A DNA stretch of 64,000 nt from positions 29,385,686 to 29,449,685 of the forward strand of contig OZ022261.1 of NCBI GenBank assembly GCA_963978905.1. Reading direction: 5' to 3'. Under the pieces are notes generated by a model. That model saw only the letters and a program-made list of their open reading frames with translations, made no database searches and had not been told where the DNA came from. This document shows, piece by piece, positions 36,301 to 46,364 of the stretch (the first letter of the stretch is position 1; every line of letters begins with the position of its first letter). Made by a program: the position numbers and the translations under genes. The DNA is from Trichostrongylus colubriformis (lineage: Eukaryota; Nematoda; Chromadorea; Rhabditida; Trichostrongylidae).

Positions 36301-39300
36301 AGAGTAGAAAGCAAATAAACATTGGGCACGATAATGTGAGCCGTTCTTTGCCCGTTGACGGCTTTCAAATGTCGGCACAGGATTTGAACGGTCTGCATTT
36401 TCCAGCTTTTCTATTTCTGCATTGGAACAAAAGAAATTTCTCGGTTCCTTTAGTGTCTCAGTTCATGTACTGCATCTATTAGAGTGATCCTAAACAAAGT
36501 TAGAATCATGGAATTTCCGTGGACGATTCCACAAAACTGTAATCAAATCAATCGTTTAACTATTGCCTGCAGTTTAAATGCGCTTTTGAAGAACTGCTAA
36601 ACGGCTAACACGTTTTTTGATACTTGTGACAGCTTCCGCACGGTTCCTGTGAATATTTTCAACTGGAAATTTGCGCGTAATTTGAGTCGTCTGCGCTCTC
36701 TCCGCGATTCTCGCATCGTCATTCTTCTTTCTCATACACTAGCATAGAATTCCATTATGTTTTGCTTGCTCTATTTTCCCGGTACTGTATCATTTAACAA
36801 TAAGAGTAACTAGAGTGACTACACGAAAATAAAAATGGTAATAAATGTGATGGTGCTACGTCGACTTTGGATAAGTATAAAAAGGATAAATAGTTCGTAC
36901 AAAATTGTAAATATACTGAAGAAAAACGTGTAAAGAAAGCTTACCGAGTGCCCAAATATCAGTGCTCTTATTCACGGTCAACACCTCGTTCACAACCGTT
37001 TCGCATAGTTCAGGTGCGTGATAGTTATTCACATATTCCAAATATTTCACAGTGGCGTCGACCTTACGGGTTAGCCCAAAGTCTGTGATTTTAGCCTGGA
37101 AAGGGAATTATTTTTATGGTTAAAAAGGTTCAAATAAGAAGTTCGATCACACTGACGACCGGTGGGGGTAATTACGCCAGGAAATCGCTTTAGCGGCGTC
37201 GCATTCGCGGCGCCACCAGTACGACTTGCGAATCGATTGCTCTTGGGAGCCCGGCAGAGCGTGGCTGCGTCACCTCAGCGCTTCCACCCCTGCCACACTG
37301 CCTCCTGCACCCATGCCACACTGCCTCCTCCACCCATGCCACTCTGCCACGCTTGAAGGCTGCCCGCCCTGCTACTGGCACTCGCACCCGTCGTGCCGCT
37401 CGCCGCGGGCGGCTACGCGGTTTTCTGACGTAAGTAACCTCACCCCATTGACGACGATACCTTCTTAATGACTTTAATCATTATGTCTTTTTGAAAAGCA
37501 AAGAACAAGCACATCAAACCCCGCAATAGGCATTGAGTTCTGAGTTATGTGCGAAGGGGTAGGTGGTAGGAAGGGTGTACGTTGACAAAGGTCCTGTTAG
37601 CGCGGAGATTCAAATCCCCAGTCACTTCAGAAACGGCGCCGTGTCGGCTCTTCTGCACCACACTGCTCTTGAGAGAATGGCTGTGCCAAGTTTTCAGCAA
37701 CATGAAAATGCCATTGTAACGAAATCGATGGGGTTCTAGACCTATGAAGACCTTCCATTCTAGCTCCTTCCCACACTATTCCTTTATGTATGGAATTTTG
37801 GCGAAAGGACTATTGTTTGGCTCGTAGATTGTGTCATCCTGAACTATCATAATTACTTCTTCGCAACTTTATATAAATTTGTAATCGAGAATTTTTTGAA
37901 GTTCTCTCTATCATTCCCATCCCGAATATGCCTTTTCACGAAACTGCCGTGCACCCGACTGTGTGCGGTTTTGTTACGCCGTAAATTCTTGATGTAAAGT
38001 AATGAGACGTGCCATGCGAAACAACATGCTTTAAACATGTCACATGCTTCGAAAACCTCCTACAATCACGTGTTTGATGAATAACACGACGAAAAACGCT
38101 AAAAAATTAATTTAGTTCATTATTACACATTGTATGTTTTTTTGCCCGTCATTGCTTTAATATTGATCCTTTATAGGAGCAAATTGATGCTGCAAAATCT
38201 TATTTCCACTCTGAAATGATTAAGGATGGGATTTTGGATCGGACTTCTCTCCCCATGCCTCTATTCCCACATGAAATGTATACCCGGACAACCTCACATA
38301 TTTATTTTATGAATAATCGCTACATTTTGTCGAACTTTATCTGCTTAAGGAATACGCAACTACTCAAAAAAAGGAGGAATTAGTATTCAGATGTGAAATC
38401 GCACTTCACGGCAATCTGGGTGGGATATTCACTAATGAAGCAGTGGTCTGAATAGCCCTGATAAAAAAAAGAAACAGGAAAAAGGGCTCTTAGCTTTTAA
38501 ATTTGTTTCTGGCACTCTGGTACTTTTTAGTGTCAGTTGACGCACAAGTTCTTGAAGTTGCTGAGCTGTCAGAATCAGGCAAAAAGGCGGGGATCTAAGG
38601 CAGAGACGAATAATAATGACTCAGATCAGTGGTAGCCACAGCTTTCATTAATACGTCCGAAAGGAGGTGTGGCTTGTTGCCTAGTCGCTATTTGAATCTA
38701 GCGTCTTTACTGTTAAGCGTCTTGCCGCAATACAGAGTTAACTTTTTCAACTACCGATCGATCTATCTGCCTACATGGTGTGGGGGGGGGGGGGAGCGTA
38801 CTATCTCACGCCGCTACCTGAAATGAATTTATCGGTGATAGAATCAAATATTGTTGAGTGCTGAAAATGTCCATCTATCTGTAACTTATTTGTCCAGATT
38901 GACTTTATCGTCGTTTCTGGAGAACAAGAACATGTTCTCCAGGGCTCAAAATCATGAGCCTGACTCACTCACGTGAATGCCTACCGCTGTGTATCGAAGC
39001 TTTCTTACTAGTTTTGCATCCACAGAGTAAACTCAAATGCAGTACTGCAACAGTATTAGCTGTGGCTTGCCTGTGGAACATGCGACAAAATATGGCTTCG
39101 TCAAAGCCTGAACTGCGGCGCATGCCTTTTCAAACATTTTGAGTATCCTTGCTTTTGATTATGGTAAACTTGTAGATTTTCAAGAGTATGGTGTAGTAGT
39201 GCCCACCTTCTATTTATTCTACCATATAAGGTAAGATAGGAGGTTGTGTGCATCAGCACACATGAATTTGGACTGGCCAGGCCACGTTGTGTTGGCCACG

Positions 39301-42300
39301 CTCATTAGCGCGCGGTGAATAATAACCGACTTCGCGTGTCCTGTTACACACCCAGGTACCAGGGTGGGCAACCCTTGGGTAAGCACGGCATGTGATGAAA
39401 CATATAAAACGCTTGTAGAAAAACCTCTCAACGTTTTCATGATCATTATTTACTTTCCTAGTTGTTTGAAATCTGTTTTTTTACATTCTAGAGCGGGCTT
39501 TGCGTAAATGAGGACTCGCTGAAGTCTCGATAGAAAAAAGCCCGTTCAAGTGGCTTCTTAATTGATCAAGAACTCCCGTCAATGATTAAATGATGTAAGT
39601 AAGGAACAGGATCATTTTTCAAGTGTTCAAGACGAGAGTTTCGAGAACTTCTATGAACAATGACGTCGTCAGGACGACAAACACAAACACCACCTGTCAA
39701 AGAACAAAAAACCTACCTTAGAAAAATCACTACTATCGAACAACAGGATATTCTCCGCTTTGAGATTTCGATGAACAAGATTCTCACTGTGCATGAATTC
39801 GATAGCGGAAAGGACAGCTGCGAAAACTTTCTTTGTGTTAGCCTCACCGATTCCTGAACAATCAAGCTATATCATTGACAAACTATACCTATAAATAGCT
39901 GCGGTAAAAATGTTCGGAATGAGTAAAAGCGGTCATTATGGTTTGTGGCGCACGCGTCACTTATAGATGGAGAGGGTACTAAAAGCGTCAAAGAGAAGGA
40001 GGAACACGGCGTGATAGTGGAAGTATCATGCTTTCCTTACCTCACCCCTGTGCTTTCCTCTTTGTTGAAGGAATCGTCCACGGAAAAATGAGATTTCCTG
40101 TTATCCATATATTTAGGTTGTATTTGCCTTATGTGGGCCACTTGCGATGAAGCTCCAGTAACCGGGTGGGCGGGGTTTTTGAGCAAGCGCCCATGTCGAC
40201 GTCCGCCGCGGTCGGAGACGGTTGTAGGAATAGAAAGTTACGTAAAGAGTCTTACTCCCTGTTCCCAGCGACGGCGGACGACGGGACGGGGCTTTTACTC
40301 GCAGGCTCCGCCCAACCGGCCAAGAATTCGGGGGATGGGGCTGTAACTTTTTCGCGTTTAACTTTGCATGCGGCCATTATTAGGGCAAAACAACATAAAT
40401 TAGTTTTGTTTGATCTACGAATGTTCCCTGCGCTTAACGCTCACCACAGCAGAGAAAAATGTGTTAAAGAACATCAGAATGGGTCACCGCGCCCAACGAA
40501 TTAGGTCGTCGCGTACGAAAAGTGCACCAAAGGGCTCCTTGTGGATTAGCCGCGCGGCCGCCGTCTCGTCGTGTGACCTGACCCAGTTCGAGTGCCCTAT
40601 CGCACACCCCACTGCGTAGTGTTAACAATTAATATGAAAAACAACCGACCTTGTTGATTAGTGGCCTCAACGGCTTCTCTCAAGGAAGCACTAGGACAGA
40701 ACTGTTGGACGAAAAAGAATGCTGACTCGTCACCTGTCTGAAATTTATGGGCAGTTATTCATGAGCATGTAAAATTTCATGTTAATTACCATTACTATCA
40801 CTTACTTGTGTATTAATGTAATTATCAGTTTAGATGTAATGATCAAGTGCAGTTGTTTCTATAGGGTCCATGTAAAAAGTGACTTTAGACGAAGCTGACA
40901 GGTATTCGCCAATGGGTGCCGATCAATCAGGGGGCTGACTCAAGCAAGAACCGGAAGCGGTACGATTGTTATGTTGTCCGTAGAAACTACGTGCACTTGT
41001 TCCCTACGAAGTAGCAAAAGGTGAAAGTTTGGCCGAAGCTTCTTACAGGGAAAAAAGTCTGATCGTTCTTCAATTAAAAATTTTTTCCAAAATATTTGAT
41101 GACGAAGTCAAGGTAGAGTCGTGAATAATGGGCTATACTGGTTTCCAGAACATTAGTCGATATAAAAATAAAGTAATCGCAATAGTTAATTACTCGCCAC
41201 AAAACTCTCAGATTTGGCCCATAGTGTTTTTATCCTTCCGCGCTACGTGCCATACTTTATGGGAAGCTTCCAAGATACCGGGTGAAAGAGGGGCCTAGTT
41301 GGCTCGGCAGAAAGTGATCTATGTATCTATTTGATTTATTTGCTCGAAAGCACAGATATTATTCGATTATTTGCTATTATTAGCTTATTTTAATGAGTTG
41401 ACGCTTACTAATCATGGTCAAACTGATCTCCTTATTGTAACGGCGTCATTTGACTTTGTCCGTATTCTCATATTCTACCTGTTCCGAAATTTGAGGGCGG
41501 AAAAAGGGAGCAAAGTGGCTTACAATCTCCTCAACCTGCCTGCATATATCTGGTTTCAATGCCATCAATCGGTGGGGGGGAGGGGGGGGGGTCGTGATTG
41601 GGACCAAAAGTTCGCGCAGTGCGTGCGGCGTCCGAGCTTGAGTGGTCGTATTTGGATGGATCCTGCAGCAACTATCATATCATGGGTCGTATTTTAGGGT
41701 TATGGATGCTATCGCATGATACGCTGGAAATAAGAAATGGAGCACGGTGATTACTTCGAGACCAAACTACACGATAACCTTAGCTAGCATGGCGAACGCC
41801 ACACCGCGACGCGACTTTTCTGCTCGATGACGCCTACCACTTCCCATCTGAGTTAACGAAAAGAGCATTAAAGGGCAATTTCTACGAGGTATATTCATAA
41901 GACCCATAATTTGTAATTCACTGAAAGCACTGCAGGAAAAGTAGGAATTACAGCAAAACTTACCTGATGCATACCCTCGTAGGTATCGATTATTTGAGGA
42001 TGTGGAGATAAAAAGAATGAATAGTTATATTCCCGAACGAAGTCGACCTGAAAAGAGCAGAGTTCGTCGATCTTCAAGTAAAAAGCGAATGATTTAGTGG
42101 AGCATTCTAACGGATGCTTATGTGCTTTTCGTACTGATGATTGATAGCTCAATAGGCTGATCAAATGAGCTCATTTACCTGCTTCGTTTGGGGACGAGGG
42201 AAAAATTTGATTGCGATTTTTTGTTTGAATTGCTTGTGTTCGGCAAGCTTGATGTACCCGAATCGTCCCGTACCAAGCTGAATCATTCAATTCCTCTGTT

Positions 42301-45300
42301 ATTCATCCTTTCTCAATGGAACAAGCTTATATTGTTTATGTTTACAAACCTGTTTATACACAGTGTACACATCTTCGATGTTGACCTTTTTAATCGGGTC
42401 CATCGTTACTGATCCGCGTTTCACAAACACACTGCTACGTCGTGGATTCACAACCTCGGCCGCGTCAGATGCACGCGATGAGACATTCTATAAAAATATT
42501 CGATTTTTATACTACATAATATTTGAATGGGAAACGGAATAGTTATACCCAGAGTAGGTTGCTCGACCAACGCTGAAGCATTGTTGAAAATGGACAGAAT
42601 TTCAGTTCAAATGTCCAGACGCTTCTAACTAGCGTTTTGAGGGATCTCAGCAGAGATTCGCTTCAGAATTTCGAATGATTTTCAAGTGAACTCTTGCGTG
42701 ACACCATTAAGGCTTTAAGATAGAGCGGCGGGTACTCCCGAATGCTTGTTTGGCCATTACGATAAGAACCTAATGATGGATGGCGGAAGTAATGAACTTT
42801 CTAATGGATGTCAATCACGCAGATTTGGCACAGTAGTGTAAATGATTTGTACGAAAAACATTCGTTCATGAGATAGAAAATAAAGATGAAAGGAAGAATG
42901 AGTGTAGATGAAGGAATGACTGTTCAGAATTAATTATAATGAAGATCATATAATTTTATAATCAATAGACTACACGACTGGTAATATATTGCTCAAGTGT
43001 CGTTAGACGGATGGGTGGATCGGACATGCCGAGACCGAGACCAGACCGTATTCCTTGTGTTTTATCCGCAACGTTCGAGATGTATGCAAACAGGCCTCAC
43101 ACATGTTCGCGTCACAGATACCACATTACAGGCGATTTGCGTCAATTTTGTCAACTTTTATCCCGTGATTAAACCGCGATTAAATCAAATGAACTTTAAA
43201 GTTTATCTTAATTCTTGACGGTGTTTGAACTTCTTTGAGCGATGCTATTTTTCATAGAAGTGAATCATTTTCTCGTGAGTCCTTGTGTTATGATCACGTT
43301 TTGGAGAGTGCGGCAGTTTCAAGGTGCATTTTCCATTTTCAGTGTTTTTCATAAAAGGATTTTGCGGTCAGCTTTTTTATAGGTTACTGTTGCTCCTTGC
43401 GGAACTGCGCTATTTGACAATCGTGCAATCACATGTCGTCGTACGCACTCTCACTACAGCGTGCTATTTCCCCTCCGCAACGCACTGTCCATGAGTGGTA
43501 AGAGGCCAGAGGGGAAGGAAAATAGCAAGCTAGAATGAGAGTGTGCACGACGACTCATGCAATTATACGATCTTGCGATTGTAAACTTGTGCGATTTATA
43601 ATGTCAGCTTTAAGCCCGGAATTTATTTCCGTTTTACTCCCCCCCCCCCTACTTGGATCATTGTAACAACCAAGGTACTACATACTGTGGACGAGTATGA
43701 TGAAGCCTGCTGCTCCTTAATACCCATCACCCAACGTAATAAAAGGTTCGCAGATGTGAAAGCTGTGAGACGTTCATAAATAATCCCCGTGGATTTTTGC
43801 AATTTGCAATATTAAGAGAACACTACAGTTTACTGGAACTCACTCAAAAAAAAACAGTGAGAAAAATCCCATAACCCGACCACAACAGTTCTGTATAAAA
43901 AATGCGCTCCTTTCTGTGTTACCGGTTGGCGAAAAATCGCGCGCGCCATCAAAAATTCTCGAATTCATTTTTTGCCAACAAGGAATTTAAAACTGTTTTT
44001 ACATGTCAATGTGCTGAAGATCAGGGCATCATAGTTCCTTGGATCTCTTTTGGTAGTTCTACGCAGTAATTTCACGTTTTTATCTATAAAAATCAGCAGA
44101 GCCCTGCTCGAAGTACTGATACCGCCCCAAACTGCTGAACATCCAAGAAACTGGCTCCTTGTAGCGATTTTTCGATTGTTTATGCTCTTGGAGACTAAAC
44201 TAAAAAGTTGCCGGTGATTCCTAGCGTATTGAGAACTTCAACGGTGAAAATTCGTTTGCAAAAAATCACGTGTGCGCGTACATAGTTTCTCCCGCCCAGT
44301 ATATACAGCAATGAAATAACAGCTTGCAGCGCCAGTAAGCTGTTTACGGTACTAAATTATATTATTTGTATTCAGATGCGTACATAGTCCAGGAAGCATT
44401 CATCTGCCTTTTCTTCGGAATCAGAAAAAGCAATTGAATGGAAAATCTTCCACGAAATGACTTGGGAACTACTCACTTCTGAAGTCGGAGTATTACCCAG
44501 GGAAACTAGAACCAATCGAGCTCTACGTAGGAAATTTAGATCCTGTGAAATTTATCCCTACCCCTCCCCTTGCTCTGCTTATATATTATACAATAGAGTT
44601 TTCAGTAGAGTTAAAACGATTGCGTGTATTTATTAACATGCATAGAAATTTCCCAGCAGCTTTCTCTTAAGTAGGTTTACCGAGGATCAATTCATCGAGA
44701 ACATAAAAAAGTGCTCAACAAGAACATCTGCTATTCTTTTGGGTTAAAAAAATCCCTGAAACAATGCTAAAACAAAACTTCAAATAACACTGAAACTTTA
44801 TGGATCGTTTTTCAGCGTCAGCCATCTACTCAAAGACTAATTTTCCTCTTCTTTGGGGTTTATTCCTTCAAAGTTGCGACATTGTAACAAAATTATAAAT
44901 AGGACCTTAACGTTTTAAAAAAGCTGCATTGTCTCAGCATCAGGATCTTATATGGTACTGAAGACCGAATGATATAACGTTGATATGATTCCAAATTAAT
45001 GGAATGGCAAGGGAGAAAGAAAGGCCTAACGAAAGAAAGAGGAGGAGGAAGCGAAAAATTGTGTCAAAAAGGGACCATTTTGCGAACGAATAGGAGAATG
45101 CCGGAGGGACCATTGCATTGCTGTACACAGAATAGCGTGTGCACTCAGTATAACGTATACAAGTAATAGTAAGAAATTATAGGTATCATGTATGAATGGA
45201 GAAAATGGCGGTAGCGGTTGCCACCAGATTCTACAAGATTTCAAGAATGTTCTTGAATCGATTACAGACAATTATTTGGAAACTTACAAGCCAATTTACT

Positions 45301-46364
45301 CCAGCAATACGTATCCCTCCCATTTGTTTCATTTACCAGTCATAAAGTTGAGTAACTTTACCCCATTTCATTGCAAAACGCATTTATGAGGGCACTTATA
45401 TGACAGCGTCTGAGCTTAATAAACAAAGGAAGAGATATTTCAAAAATTTGCCAACTCAGAGAAATATTATAAATAGAGCGTCTCGCAAAACAGAGCAACA
45501 TTCCTCAAATTTCTAACGAATGGAAAATTCGAGGAAATTCATCCCAAACAACTTTCAAAAGGTCTCAGTAAAAGTTCATATTGATTGAAAACAGGAGAAA
45601 ATATTTAAAGCGATGTGGTTTACTTTTGAGCGCTTCAGATTCTGAATGATGAAGAAGTATCTCAAACCGACGATTAATGGAACATTACAAGGTAAACCTA
45701 TCAGAGCACAAAGTAGTGGTACGGTACGTGAACGAGAACATAAAATAAGAATCTTACAAAATTTAAGATAGCTTACTGTATCTTTCAGCTCCATGTCGGA
45801 TAGTGTGTCTTTAAGCTCCTTGTCAGATAATAGGTCTTTCTGCTCCTTGTCGGATAGTAGATCCTTCTGTTCCTTGTCGGATACCGTGTCTTGCTGCTCC
45901 TTGTCGGATACTGTTTCGTCCTCCTCTTCGGAATCCTCTTGTATTTCTGGATTCTGTGCAACACTACGGGATTCTTCATGAAAACTGGCCGCACGTTTTT
46001 CACCAACTGAGTGTTTCTTCGCCACCACCAAGCGTTTTGACGGCGTCCTCACCAGGGGCCCTTCAGTTTCGTCGTTCTCCATTGATGGGTTGTCAGCCGA
46101 TGATGATTGTCGAGGTACAGAGGCTCTTAGTTTATGTTGGGGCGATGAAGATGAACGTGCTGTACCGTCGATATTGGTACGAGAACGATTTCCGCCTTCC
46201 GATTTCCGATGGCTGGACGATTTGGACCGAGAGAACATTTCGAATACTTCATTTTTCGTGAACGGTAGTACATCGTCATCAACTTCATCGATCGGTGGTT
46301 CAGCTGTAGATAGATTAGGCCGTCGTATGGAAATTCGTGTCCACACACGACCGAGACGCTCCAT
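30125..46364 (-). CDS. SBK-like protein kinase gene (probable pseudokinase), ten proposed exons
   Basis: Joined in order on the minus strand, the exons are 46364-45777, 42487-42350, 42277-42179, 42047-41964, 40737-40650, 39853-39717, 37095-36945, 32175-32013, 31271-31184 and 30322-30125. They give 577 codons plus TAA with every phase matching. What is seen: LGTGRFG glycine loop (about residues 243-249), AIK lysine (266), VRE glutamate of alpha-C (281), HRNLKAEN catalytic loop (360-367), DFG (383-385), APE (405-407), DIWALG (424-429), RGRFPW (437-442) and a C-lobe Arg (492). The ENILLFD, ITDFGLTR, WALGV and FPW signatures are those of vertebrate SBK kinases (family knowledge). The catalytic base Asp is Asn, so weak or no phosphotransfer is inferred; Lys, DFG and Asn367 remain, so ATP binding may persist. 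The join between the first exon and the kinase exons is inferred from phase only. No signal peptide is seen; an intracellular protein is likely. Donors of exons 5 (GTCGG) and 8 (GTTCG) are weak but fixed by phase and homology. Confidence 0.85.
30542..30560. repeat. ATTA microsatellite
   Basis: Four to five TTAA/TAAT units in the last kinase intron. Confidence 0.7.
31184..31271 (-). CDS. Kinase exon 9: end of kinase domain
   Basis: Acceptor GTGTTTCAG, donor GTCAAG/GTAGAC, 88 nt. It reads TLTPRVKDRWTAKDMRKCIA. The Arg before WTAKD is at the position of the conserved C-lobe Arg that pairs with the APE Glu, and the following helix closes the domain. Confidence 0.85.
31770..31894. repeat. Palindromic family A copy
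   Basis: TGTGCGACAAAACACTCGAA at the left and TCGAGTGTCCTGTCGCACAC at the right; the centre is GCGGCGCTCACGCCGCATTC. A partial copy lies at 31437-31525. Both are in the intron between kinase exons 8 and 9. Confidence 0.75.
32013..32175 (-). CDS. Kinase exon 8: C-lobe (alpha-F to alpha-H)
   Basis: Acceptor GTTTTTCAG. The first two bases complete the Gly codon left open by exon 7 across a 4.8-kb intron. It reads VIFYYCIRGRFPW, then YWEWEQWLKRK, then FSEKALKLMKK. This matches the C-lobe of SBK kinases (GVLIF, GNFPW, FxxW). The exon is ended at a weak GTTCGT donor because only that phase joins to the next exon. Confidence 0.87.
33224..33288. repeat. Perfect 28-bp inverted repeat with 9-nt loop
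   Basis: GATCATTTAACTATAGTACC... (33224-33251) and its exact inverse (33261-33288) enclose GCTGGTGCA. A related single half-site (CATAGTACCATCAAATGGCTGGTGCAC) lies at about 33054-33081. It is in the kinase intron that splits the activation segment from the C-lobe. Confidence 0.95.
33345..34620 (+). repeat. Diverged tandem repeat with GC-box-like modules
   Basis: Module 1 (CCCATTCGGGGTGCGCTCC type) occurs at about 33359, 33787 and 34347. Module 2 (CAGTGCATGCTCCGCCCAC type) occurs at about 33504, 33932, 34206 and 34495. Both are followed by shared sequence such as TCCTTCATGACTTTCA and CCCTACCCATCTCAAAC. The period is about 430-560 bp with divergence. Each unit holds CCGCCC/GGGCGG. No coding signal. 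Confidence 0.8.
36101..36528. repeat. Inverted-repeat family D, copy 1
   Basis: AATCGTCCACAAAATTTGAG at the left, CCGTGGACGATT at the right; CACGCGAAAAA and CATGCTACGAGCC correspond to the arms of the 48358-48765 copy. It lies in the intron between kinase exons 7 and 8. Confidence 0.68.
36945..37095 (-). CDS. Kinase exon 7: DFG, activation segment, APE
   Basis: Acceptor TTTCCAG, donor CTCG/GTAAGC, 151 nt. It reads AKITDFGLTRKVD, then NNYHAPELCE, then KSTDIWALG. DFG and APE are both intact. There is no Thr or Ser right before the APE region (VNNYHAPEL), so activation by loop phosphorylation at the usual place is not obvious. Confidence 0.92.
37158..37443. repeat. GC-rich family B, copy 2, with internal duplication
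   Basis: It shares GGCGCCACCAGTACGACTTG and CTCGCCGCGGGCGGCTACGC with the other copies. The short unit CACTGCCTCCTGCACCCATG is repeated about three times in the middle, which explains the extra length. It lies directly upstream (63 nt) of kinase exon 7's acceptor. Confidence 0.72.
39717..39853 (-). CDS. Kinase exon 6: alpha-E and catalytic loop, HRN instead of HRD
   Basis: Acceptor TTGTTCAG, donor TAAG/GTAGGT, 137 nt. It reads AIEFMHSENLVHRNLKAEN followed by ILLFD. The alpha-E helix, the HR dipeptide, the catalytic-loop Lys and the Mg-binding Asn are conserved. The catalytic Asp codon is AAT (Asn) at 39765-39767 on the minus strand, one G-to-A change from GAT. Confidence 0.9.
40072..40414. 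repeat. Inverted-repeat family D, copy 2
   Basis: The left end AATCGTCCACGGAAAAATGA is followed by GGTTGTATTTGCCT; the right side has AACTTTGCATGCGGCC and CAAAACAACATAAAT, but the outer GTGGACGATT end is lost. It lies in a kinase intron. Confidence 0.7.
40470..40614. repeat. Palindromic family A copy
   Basis: GGGTCACCGCGCCCAACGAA at the left and TGTGACCTGACCCAGTTCGA then GTGCCCTATCGCACACC at the right. It ends 36 nt before the donor-side boundary of kinase exon 5. Confidence 0.72.
40650..40737 (-). CDS. Kinase exon 5: hinge and alpha-D region
   Basis: Acceptor AAATTTCAG; 29 codons plus one base. It contains FFFVQQFCPSASLREAV, the counterpart of the hinge segment where vertebrate SBK has an AQEYAP-type hinge. 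The donor GTCGGT is poor, but the split Gly codon (G/GA) joins exactly to the next exon. Confidence 0.85.
41572..41592 (+). repeat. G-rich tract with quadruplex potential
   Basis: GGTGGGGGGGAGGGGGGGGG in a kinase intron. Similar homopolymer runs: C at 5069-5080, G at 10908-10921, 25882-25891 and 38780-38794, C near 43640. Confidence 0.7.
41964..42047 (-). CDS. Kinase exon 4: alpha-C helix
   Basis: Acceptor CTCTTTTCAG, donor CATCAG/GTAAGT, 28 codons, phase 0 to 0. It reads VDFVREYNYSFFLSPHPQII, which matches the FLRE alpha-C region and following hydrophobic strand of SBK kinases. The Glu that pairs with the N-lobe Lys is present. Confidence 0.88.
42179..42277 (-). CDS. Kinase exon 3: glycine loop and ATP-binding lysine
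   Basis: The acceptor ATGATTCAG and donor AAGCAG/GTAAAT enclose 33 codons, phase 0 to 0. The exon carries LGTGRFGYIKLA (GxGxFG glycine loop) and KIAIKFF, whose Lys is the canonical VAIK lysine. The intron upstream is only 72 nt. Confidence 0.9.
42350..42487 (-). CDS. Kinase exon 2: linker and start of N-lobe
   Basis: The acceptor is TTTTTATAG and the donor AAACAG/GTTTGT. The 46 codons are phase 0 at both ends. The end of the exon, NIEDVYTVYKQ, is the first beta-strand leading into the glycine loop; the start (SSRASDAAEVV) is linker-like. It has a single in-frame ATG at residue 30 of the exon, which could serve as start if the upstream repeat exon is not part of this gene. Confidence 0.8.
42488..45776. 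other. Proposed kinase intron 1, 3.3 kb
   Basis: Holds the 43418-43581 hairpin and AT-rich sequence. A tiny 33-nt frame at 42549-42581 (MLQRWSSNLLW) has a GT after it and right phase but is too short to claim. Confidence 0.5.
43418..43581. repeat. Hairpin element in kinase intron 1
   Basis: CAATCGTGCAATCACATGTC... (43418-43477) pairs with ...GACTCATGCAATTATACGATCTTGCGATTG (43508-43581, split here for length) over about 60 bp with a short indel. Shared blocks include ACGCACTCTCA and TGCTATTT and CCCCTC. Confidence 0.78.
45777..46364 (-). CDS. Exon 1 (proposed): acidic Ser-rich N-terminal region with 9-residue repeats
   Basis: The ATG at 46364 directly follows an in-frame TGA, so the frame opens here. 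A TTCAG that could be a cis- or trans-splice acceptor lies about 20 nt upstream. The exon has 196 codons and ends at a GTAAGC donor in phase 0. Residues 1-100 are basic and Ser-rich (SRSKSSSHRK, TARSSSS). Residues 139-151 are acidic (EDSEEEDE). Residues 151-195 are five copies of a 9-mer, consensus [TL][VL]SDKE[QL]KD. It looks disordered and I recognise no domain. The next kinase exon also starts in phase 0, which allows the join across a 3.3-kb intron, but it could be a separate gene. Confidence 0.6.
45780..45914 (-). repeat. Coding minisatellite, five 27-bp units
   Basis: Five consecutive in-frame 27-bp units encode the 9-mers TVSDKEQQD, TVSDKEQKD, LLSDKEQKD, LLSDKELKD and TLSDMELKD. The frame is kept in all units. 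The two middle units are closest to each other and the outer ones have drifted, as expected for unequal exchange inside an exon. Copy number is likely to vary between strains (inference). Confidence 0.85.

Larger units (their letters stand above)
32176..36944. other. Kinase intron 7, 4.8 kb
   Basis: Holds the perfect 28-bp inverted repeat, the tandem GC-box repeat and family D copy 1. Open frames in 33400-34670 come from the tandem repeat. No conserved exon is seen. Confidence 0.6.

Noticed and set aside
42549..42581. Tiny start exon for the kinase (MLQRWSSNLLW)
   Set aside because: Phase is right and a GT follows, but 33 nt with a GTATAA donor is not enough evidence, and the repeat-rich exon at 45777-46364 is a better N-terminus.
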